Source of the DNA: an uncultured Clostridia bacterium
Lineage (GTDB): Bacteria; Bacillota; Clostridia; Oscillospirales; Acutalibacteraceae
Length of the DNA stretch: 11,966 nucleotides
Direction: 5' to 3'
Assembly (NCBI GenBank): GCA_937916195.1
Contig: CALFTO010000066.1
Coordinates: forward strand, 1-11,966
This document shows positions 7,304 to 11,966 of this stretch, one piece after another. The stretch's first letter is position 1. Each line of letters starts with the position of its first letter. A model generated the notes under the pieces. The model worked only from the letters and a program-made list of their open reading frames with translations. It did no database searches and was not told the origin of the DNA. Made by a program: the position numbers and the translations under genes.

Positions 7304-7876
7304 ATGGAAAAGACAGTTTTAATTGAAACCAGCGCACGTCACGCTCATATTTCAAAAGAGCACCTTGAAATCCTTTTCGGCGAGGGCTATGAGCTCACAA
7401 AGAAAAAGGACCTTTCACAGCCCGGTCAGTATGCTTGCGAAGAAAGAATCGCAGTAATCGGCCCTAAGGGTCAGTTCCCCGGCGTTTCAATTCTTGGCCC
7501 TGTTAGACCTGCTACACAGGTTGAAATTTCTGCTTCTGACGCACGCTCAATCGGTGTTGCAGCAGTTGTTAGAGAATCAGGCGACATTGCAGGCACACCC
7601 GGTTGCAAAATTGTTGGTCCTAAAGGCGAAATCGAAATCGAAAACGGTGTTATCGTTGCAAAGAGACACATTCATATGACTCCCGATGATGCTGAAAAAT
7701 ACGGCCTCGTTGACAAGCAGATTGTTGAAGTTAAAGTGACATCTGACGACAGAACTCTTACCTTCGGTGATGTTGTAGTTCGTGTTAATCCCAACTTCGC
7801 ACTTGCAATGCACATTGACACAGACGAGTCAAACGCTGCACTTTGCAAACCCGGCACAATGGGTGTAATTCTTTAA
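7304..7876 (+). CDS. pduL: PduL-type phosphate acyltransferase (phosphotransacetylase)
   Basis: 190 residues from ATG 7304, with only a weak A/G-rich ribosome binding site (AAGAAAGAAG). PduL enzymes interconvert acyl-CoA and acyl-phosphate (acetyl or propionyl) and can replace the unrelated Pta in acetate formation. The family's paired zinc-binding His motifs are visible as SARHAHIS (His13, His15) and KRHIHMTP (His122, His124), with His170 in AMHIDTDE. Arg68 in GPVRPATQVE fits the conserved active-site arginine. The protein lacks the N-terminal encapsulation peptide of microcompartment PduL and no shell genes are nearby, so it is probably a free cytosolic enzyme of fermentation. Codons look favourable (many C-ending codons compared with neighbours), which suggests high expression. 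It lies 65 bases after the phosphatase and is closed by a strong terminator. Confidence 0.9.
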   Translation: MEKTVLIETSARHAHISKEHLEILFGEGYELTKKKDLSQPGQYACEERIAVIGPKGQFPGVSILGPVRPATQVEISASDARSIGVAAVVRESGDIAGTPGCKIVGPKGEIEIENGVIVAKRHIHMTPDDAEKYGLVDKQIVEVKVTSDDRTLTFGDVVVRVNPNFALAMHIDTDESNAALCKPGTMGVIL

Positions 7877-7894
7877 TTAGACTAAACATATTAG

Positions 7895-7937
7895 AGAGAC
7901 TGCCTCACTTCTTTGCGAGACAGTCTCTTTTGTTTTA
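7895..7937 (+). terminator. Intrinsic terminator after pduL
   Basis: AGAGACTG (7895-7902) pairs with CAGTCTCT (7921-7928), with CTC/GAG (7904-7906 and 7917-7919) extending the stem inside. It is followed by TTTTGTTTT. The T-run serves plus-strand transcripts. The minus-strand gene ends at 7935, so the same stem also faces its 3' end but without a good T-run in that direction. Confidence 0.85.
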
Positions 7938-8768
7938 TTCTTTTACCGTTTTATTTATATAAAATATTATTGGTTTTTCAGATACATTTTTTTGAAGTGT
8001 CGATTTTGATGAAAAACTGTAAAAGCTGTATTTCGCCATTGTTTTGTAAGGAAGGACATAAAATATTGGTAATACAAGCAAGCAAGAGAATATCCAACCG
8101 AGGAAGGACAGACAATATAGCGAATATTTAAACATATTGCCTTCCATTATTTTTATGCTTTTTTCCATTGCTTTAAGAGAATCCTTTTCCTTGCAGGCAA
8201 AAATTATCGCGTCGGTCATTGCATAACGTTTCATTGTTACATAAAGAAACGAAACACCTATAAAAAAGAGAATAACCGTTGATGCAAAAAGAGTTATAAA
8301 CAGATTTCGGTTGAATTCTTCATATTTTATGGCATAGGCAAAAATCCCGCCCATCAGGGCGCAGGGTAAAAGATACACAACACTCCACGCTACACCAAGA
8401 AAGAATTTCAGCACCGTTGCCATTGAGGTCGTTATAAAAAGGCGAAAGGTTACTCCCCTTACCGACTGCCAAAAAGTTGCATCGGGGTTATTATTTTTTA
8501 CATAAAAAAATCTGTCAGTAATAAGTCTTGCGGTTCTCCAGATAATAAAAGATGCAACAAGACTTACTGTAAAAAGTGACGGTCGCAGAATATGGGCATA
8601 TGATGATAGCGAGGCAAAGTCTGTATTTTTCAAGACTACATACAAATAATAATTAAAAAGTGAAAGCGAAGCAAAAACCACATAGGGCAAAGCAGATGCT
8701 AAAAAACAACGAAAAGTGTTTTTAACAAGTCGGTTTTTTGCTTTAAGTTTAATATATGACATATCCAT
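7935..8768 (-). CDS. DUF975-like multi-pass membrane protein
   Basis: 277 residues from the ATG at 8768-8766. GGGAG (8782-8778) is nine bases upstream of this ATG but directly abuts the first possible ATG (8777), so the later start is preferred. Hydrophobic segments give about six membrane helices. A basic N-terminus (KLKAKNRLVKN) precedes the first, and a cytoplasmic helical loop with KAMEKSIKIMEGN precedes the last. The C-terminal pattern MTDAIIFA...KAMEKSIKIMEGN...FLGWIF...PYKTMAKYSFY matches what I recall of DUF975 integral membrane proteins of Firmicutes, whose function is unknown. The gene stands alone on its strand, converging on pduL and divergent from glmS, so it is probably a single-gene transcript. 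Confidence 0.8.
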   Translation of the reverse strand: MDMSYIKLKAKNRLVKNTFRCFLASALPYVVFASLSLFNYYLYVVLKNTDFASLSSYAHILRPSLFTVSLVASFIIWRTARLITDRFFYVKNNNPDATFWQSVRGVTFRLFITTSMATVLKFFLGVAWSVVYLLPCALMGGIFAYAIKYEEFNRNLFITLFASTVILFFIGVSFLYVTMKRYAMTDAIIFACKEKDSLKAMEKSIKIMEGNMFKYSLYCLSFLGWIFSCLLVLPIFYVLPYKTMAKYSFYSFSSKSTLQKNVSEKPIIFYINKTVKE

Positions 8769-8836
8769 AAGGCTCATCTCCCTTTAAAAACATTATTGAC
8801 ATTATTTTATTTAAAAATACTTCTGGAGGAATTTTT

Positions 8837-10654
8837 ATGTGCGGAATAGTAGGTTATATAGGCAATAACGAGGCAACACCCATTCTGATAGAGGGGCTTC
8901 GAAGACTTGAATACAGAGGCTATGACTCAGCAGGAATTGCAGTTCGTGGCGACAAAGTTCAGATTGTTAAAGAAAAGGGTAGAATTGAAAATTTACAGGT
9001 GCGCGTTAACGAAGAAAAGCCACAGGGCACAATTGGAATTGGCCACACCCGTTGGGCAACTCACGGCGTGCCCGACAAGACTAACGCTCACCCTCACAAG
9101 TCGATGAACGGAGTTGTGACCCTTGTTCACAACGGAATTATTGAGAATTACATTGAACTAAAAAACGAGCTTATTAGGAACGGCTATGAATTCCGTTCCG
9201 ATACCGACACAGAAGTTATTGCTCAGCTTTTTGATAAGTATTTTGACGGTGATGTTATCGGCACAATGATTAAAGTGGCGAAAATGCTTGAAGGCTCATA
9301 TGCGGTTGCAATGCTTGTAAAGGGGAACGACGATAAGGTATATGCAATGAAAAAGGATAGCCCTATGATTGTGGGCAAGGGTAAAAATCAAAATTATCTT
9401 GCGTCAGACATTCCCGCAATTCTCCCCTACACAAGAGAGTGCTATATTGTAAACGACGGCGAATTCATTGAAATCGGTAAAAATGATATTAAAGTCTTCG
9501 ACAAAGACGGAAATGAAAAATCTGTTGAAATCAAAACTATGAATATGAGCATTGACGCGGCTGAAAAAGGCGGATATGACTATTTTATGGCAAAGGAAAT
9601 TTACGAACAGCCAAAAGCCGTTCGCGACACGGTTTCTCCGCTGATTAAAAATGGTAACATCGTACTTCCCTTTGAATTTCCTGAAAACTTCATCAAAGAA
9701 CTCAAAAGAGTTTATATTGTTGCCTGCGGAAGTGCTTATCACGTTGGTATGACCGCGAAATATATAATTGAAGATTTGGTGCGAATTCCCGTAACTGTTG
9801 ATATTGCAAGCGAATTCCGTTACAGAAATCCCATAATCGAAAAGGGTGACCTTTGCATATTTGTAAGTCAGTCAGGCGAAACCGCTGACACATTGGCATC
9901 ACTTCGCGAGGCAAAAAAACGTGGTGCGTTCACAATGTCAATTGTAAATGTACTTTACAGCACCATAGCCCGCGAAAGTGACGGCGTAATCTACACCAAC
10001 GCGGGTGCGGAAATTGCAGTTGCTACTACAAAGGCATTCTCTGCACAGCTTGGAGTTTCATATATTCTTGCGGCACATATGGCTTATGAAAAAGGCCTTG
10101 TTGATGATGAATATATAAGGAATTTTACTGACGAAATTCTCACACTGCCCGATAAAATTAATTCAGTTCTTAATACTGATAAGGTCACAGAAAAATTAGC
10201 ACCTCATATTGCAACAAAAGAGCATATGTTCTTTATCGGTCGCGGAATTGACTATCCCCTTTGTCTTGAGGGTGCACTCAAGCTTAAAGAGATTTCTTAT
10301 ATTCATTGCGAGGGCTACGGTGCAGGCGAATTAAAGCACGGCACGATTTCACTTATTGAGCACGGCACGGTTGTTGCGGCGGTGGCTACCGACGATGCAC
10401 TTTACGGTAAAATGGTTTCTAATATCAAAGAGGTGCACGCCCGCGGAGCATATGTGATTGCGATTGTAAAAGAAGGCACAAAGGGCATTGAAGCGATTGC
10501 CGACGAGGTGATTTATATTCCAAAAGCCTCTCGTTATCTTACGCCGTCACTTACGGTTGTCCCCTTGCAATTGCTTGCATATCACACAACCGTACAGCGC
10601 GGTCTTGATGTTGATAAGCCGAGAAATCTTGCAAAATCAGTTACAGTTGAATAA
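8837..10654 (+). CDS. glmS: Glutamine--fructose-6-phosphate aminotransferase (isomerizing)
   Basis: 605 residues from ATG 8837, with GGAGGA at 8825-8830. The enzyme makes glucosamine-6-phosphate from fructose-6-phosphate and glutamine, the first step toward UDP-GlcNAc for peptidoglycan. Residues 2-~220 are the class II glutaminase domain with the N-terminal nucleophile Cys2 (MCGIVGYIG), plus RRLEYRGYDSAG and HTRWATHG. Residues ~285-420 and ~455-595 are the two SIS sugar-isomerase domains, with VACGSAYH and VSQSGETADT in the first and CEGYGAGELKHG in the second. The C-terminus DKPRNLAKSVTVE is the standard ending. Length is normal. The gap to the divergent gene is under 70 bases, so no glmS ribozyme can be present upstream. 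A TTGACA at 8799-8804 may be a -35, but no good -10 follows. Confidence 0.97.
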   Translation: MCGIVGYIGNNEATPILIEGLRRLEYRGYDSAGIAVRGDKVQIVKEKGRIENLQVRVNEEKPQGTIGIGHTRWATHGVPDKTNAHPHKSMNGVVTLVHNGIIENYIELKNELIRNGYEFRSDTDTEVIAQLFDKYFDGDVIGTMIKVAKMLEGSYAVAMLVKGNDDKVYAMKKDSPMIVGKGKNQNYLASDIPAILPYTRECYIVNDGEFIEIGKNDIKVFDKDGNEKSVEIKTMNMSIDAAEKGGYDYFMAKEIYEQPKAVRDTVSPLIKNGNIVLPFEFPENFIKELKRVYIVACGSAYHVGMTAKYIIEDLVRIPVTVDIASEFRYRNPIIEKGDLCIFVSQSGETADTLASLREAKKRGAFTMSIVNVLYSTIARESDGVIYTNAGAEIAVATTKAFSAQLGVSYILAAHMAYEKGLVDDEYIRNFTDEILTLPDKINSVLNTDKVTEKLAPHIATKEHMFFIGRGIDYPLCLEGALKLKEISYIHCEGYGAGELKHGTISLIEHGTVVAAVATDDALYGKMVSNIKEVHARGAYVIAIVKEGTKGIEAIADEVIYIPKASRYLTPSLTVVPLQLLAYHTTVQRGLDVDKPRNLAKSVTVE

Positions 10655-10674
10655 AAATATTTTATAAAATATGG

Positions 10675-10708
10675 AACTCCTGCTCATAATAAAAAGGCAG
10701 GAGTTTTT
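10675..10708 (+). terminator. Intrinsic terminator after glmS
   Basis: AACTCCTGC (10675-10683) pairs with GCAGGAGTT (10697-10705) around a 13-base A-rich loop and runs straight into TTTTT. It separates glmS from sigG, so sigG needs its own promoter in the ~40 bases that follow. I cannot identify one with confidence there. Confidence 0.88.
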
Positions 10709-10747
10709 CAATTCTCTTTTGTACATAACAAGTAAAGGAAGATTTAT

Positions 10748-11518
10748 GTGCAATACAACAGAGTTGAAATATGCGGAGTTAATACGGCGAAATTAAAGGT
10801 TTTAAAGGAAGCTGAAAAAGTAGAATTATTAAAAAGGATAAGAGAAAACAACGATAAAAAAGCACGACAAGAATTGATTGAGGGAAATTTGAGGCTTGTG
10901 TTATCGGTTATACAGCGATTTGCCAATCGAGGTGAAAACCCTGACGATTTATTTCAGGTGGGGTGCATAGGACTTATTAAGGCAATCGACAATTTTGATA
11001 TTTCACAGAATGTGCGATTTTCGACCTATGCAGTTCCTATGATAATTGGTGAAATCCGCAGATATTTGCGAGATTACAACGCAATTCGTGTCAGTCGTTC
11101 ACTTCGCGACACCGCATACCACGCAATGCAGATAAAAGAGCGAATTCAAAACGATTTAGGTCGTGATGCCACAATTGAAGAAATCGCAAAAGAAATGGAC
11201 ATTCCACCCGTTGATGTGGTGCTTGCCCTTGAAGCCATTGTTGAGCCAATTTCACTTTATGAGCCTGTATATTCTGACGGTGGTGACACAATTTATGTTA
11301 TGGACCAAGTGGGAAGTAGCGAGAGTGATGAAGATTGGCTGAATGAAATCTCGATTAAAGAGGCAATAAAAGGCTTAGGCGACAGAGAAAAATTGATTTT
11401 AAATCTTCGTTTTATGCAGGGTAAAACTCAAATGGAGGTTGCCGAAGAAGTGGGCATCAGTCAGGCGCAAGTATCTCGCCTTGAAAAAGGTGCAATCAAG
11501 AAAATTAAAGAAAATTGA
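10748..11518 (+). CDS. sigG: RNA polymerase sporulation sigma factor SigG
   Basis: 256 residues from GTG 10748. GGAAG (10737-10741) is six bases upstream, and the N-terminus MQYNRVEICGVNTAKLKVL matches the characteristic SigG start (KVEICGVNTSKLPVL in relatives). SigG directs late gene expression in the forespore after engulfment. Region 2 spans ~40-110 and includes GNLRLVLSVIQRF, DDLFQVGCIGLIKAIDNFD and FSTYAVPMIIGEIRRYLRD (core binding and -10 recognition). Region 3 is ~115-170. Region 4 is ~200-254 and carries the helix-turn-helix MEVAEEVGISQAQVSRLEK. Length is close to the 260 of the Bacillus protein. The upstream neighbour is glmS rather than spoIIGA-sigE, the usual order in Bacillus and many Clostridia. 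The next gene, a ymxH homologue, is a common partner of sigG in Clostridia. Confidence 0.96.
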   Translation: MQYNRVEICGVNTAKLKVLKEAEKVELLKRIRENNDKKARQELIEGNLRLVLSVIQRFANRGENPDDLFQVGCIGLIKAIDNFDISQNVRFSTYAVPMIIGEIRRYLRDYNAIRVSRSLRDTAYHAMQIKERIQNDLGRDATIEEIAKEMDIPPVDVVLALEAIVEPISLYEPVYSDGGDTIYVMDQVGSSESDEDWLNEISIKEAIKGLGDREKLILNLRFMQGKTQMEVAEEVGISQAQVSRLEKGAIKKIKEN

Positions 11519-11526
11519 AAGAAGAC

Positions 11527-11562
11527 AAACACTCTTGCATACTATATTGCAGGGGTGTTTTT
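11527..11562 (+). terminator. Terminator-like hairpin covering the next gene's ribosome binding site
   Basis: AAACACTCTTGCA (11527-11539) pairs along its whole length with TGCAGGGGTGTTT (11548-11560), 13 pairs with two G-T wobbles, around an 8-base loop. TTTTT (11558-11562) ends the structure and ATG 11563 follows at once. The Shine-Dalgarno-like GGGGTG (11552-11557) is inside the right arm. It could end the sigG transcript, block translation of the downstream gene, or both. Confidence 0.7.
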
Positions 11563-11862
11563 ATGAATTGTTGTATTACTGATTTGCACGAAAAAGAGAT
11601 TATAAATTTAAGTGACGGGTGCAGACTTGGAAATGTCTGCGATGTTGAAATTGACACTTGCTCCGGTTGTATTGTTTCAATTATCGTTTGGGGAAAATCA
11701 AAGTTTTTAGGACTTCTCGGCAAAACCGAGGATATTAAAATCTGTTGGCAGGACATAAAGGTGATTGGTGACGACACTATTCTTGTGGATTTTGATTGTC
11801 CCGAAGAATGTAAAAAATTCAACAATTCAAATATTTTCGACAATCTATTCAAGCATAGGTAG
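11563..11862 (+). CDS. YlmC/YmxH family PRC-barrel-like protein
   Basis: 99 residues from ATG 11563, the start expected for this family (MxCxIxDLxxKEVIN); GGGGTG (11552-11557) is five bases upstream. The core (CRLGNVCDVEIDTCSGCI, WGKSKFLGLLGKTEDIKICW and IKVIGDDTILVD) follows the short beta-barrel pattern of YlmC/YmxH proteins, which are common in endospore formers and often lie next to sigG or other sporulation genes. Their molecular function is not established. The copy here is unusually cysteine-rich, with nine Cys in 99 residues (3, 4, 20, 26, 33, 36, 61, 79, 83). The upstream hairpin probably limits or times its expression. Confidence 0.85.
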   Translation: MNCCITDLHEKEIINLSDGCRLGNVCDVEIDTCSGCIVSIIVWGKSKFLGLLGKTEDIKICWQDIKVIGDDTILVDFDCPEECKKFNNSNIFDNLFKHR

Positions 11863-11863
11863 G

Positions 11864-11892
11864 TTGAAAAATAAAAAATAATATGATACAAT
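11864..11892 (+). promoter_or_regulatory. Sigma-A promoter for the gene entering at the right edge
   Basis: TTGAAA (11864-11869), a 17-base A/T-rich spacer, then TACAAT (11887-11892); each box matches five of six consensus bases. Just downstream, GATACA (11885-11890) and TTAG (11897-11900) pair with CTAA (11909-11912) and TGTATC (11914-11919). This interrupted inverted repeat overlaps the -10 box and could be an operator or a 5' leader hairpin. Confidence 0.75.
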
Positions 11893-11932
11893 TGATTTAG
11901 TAAAAAATCTAACTGTATCGGAGTGTAAAGTT

Positions 11933-11966
11933 ATGGAAAATATGAATAAGGTTAAGCTTACAATCC
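11933..11966 (+). CDS. Start of a further gene, possibly cell-division protein ZapA
   Basis: ATG 11933 follows GGAGTG (11920-11925) by seven bases and lies 40 bases after a good promoter. Only MENMNKVKLTI is visible before the window ends. ZapA proteins of Firmicutes commonly begin with a short KNKVKVTI-like strand, so ZapA is a reasonable guess, but eleven residues cannot prove it. Confidence 0.45.
   Translation, partial: MENMNKVKLTI

Noticed and set aside
7913..8131. Short plus-strand open frame after the pduL terminator
   Set aside because: It starts inside the terminator stem and is antisense to the DUF975-like gene, with no ribosome binding site.
8769..8836. glmS ribozyme in the leader of glmS
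   Set aside because: The divergent gene leaves under 70 bases, too short for the ribozyme core of roughly 150 bases, and no matching conserved segments are visible.

Overview
The window reads as chromosome of a low-to-moderate GC, endospore-forming Firmicute of the class Clostridia, probably a gut Oscillospiraceae/Ruminococcaceae-type anaerobe. The grounds are a full-length sporulation sigma factor (SigG) followed by a YlmC/YmxH-type gene, an oxygen-sensitive-type Fe-S cysteine desulfidase, a PduL-type phosphotransacylase, strong AGGAGG/GGGTG-like ribosome binding sites, and an ICE-type large serine recombinase of the TndX/TnpX kind. The taxonomic placement is inference from gene content.

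Left end (1-2214): the terminal piece of an integrative/conjugative element. The C-terminus of a ParB/Spo0J-like protein enters from the left. A 77-residue unknown protein follows, then a large serine recombinase, and the three reading frames overlap by single bases (taATG junctions). The recombinase carries one in-frame amber codon at 1366-1368, where related proteins usually have a Trp, so the element has probably lost its own integrase.

Junction (2215-2628): no protein gene. It holds several hairpins and, on the minus strand, an initiator tRNA-Met with its own sigma-A promoter (2494-2522) and intrinsic terminator (2339-2380). The element therefore abuts the 3' side of a tRNA gene. The tRNA has two adjacent mismatches in its T stem.

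Middle (2569-7876): a plus-strand run of a cysteine desulfidase family protein, an unknown two-helix membrane protein, a 61-residue unknown protein, a dispersed hairpin repeat, an FkbM-family methyltransferase, two tightly packed HAD phosphatases of different subclasses, and a PduL-type phosphate acyltransferase closed by a clear terminator.

Right (7935-11966): a DUF975-like membrane protein on the minus strand, divergent from glmS (hexosamine synthesis). After a terminator come sigG and a cysteine-rich YlmC/YmxH homologue whose ribosome binding site lies inside a terminator-like hairpin. The last bases hold a strong promoter and the first 11 codons of a further gene, possibly zapA.

Most of the window is ordinary housekeeping and sporulation sequence. 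The parts worth a second look are the disabled recombinase, the tRNA/element junction with its paired repeats, the odd initiator tRNA, and the hairpin between sigG and its downstream neighbour. I did not find a convincing novel defence or biosynthetic system.
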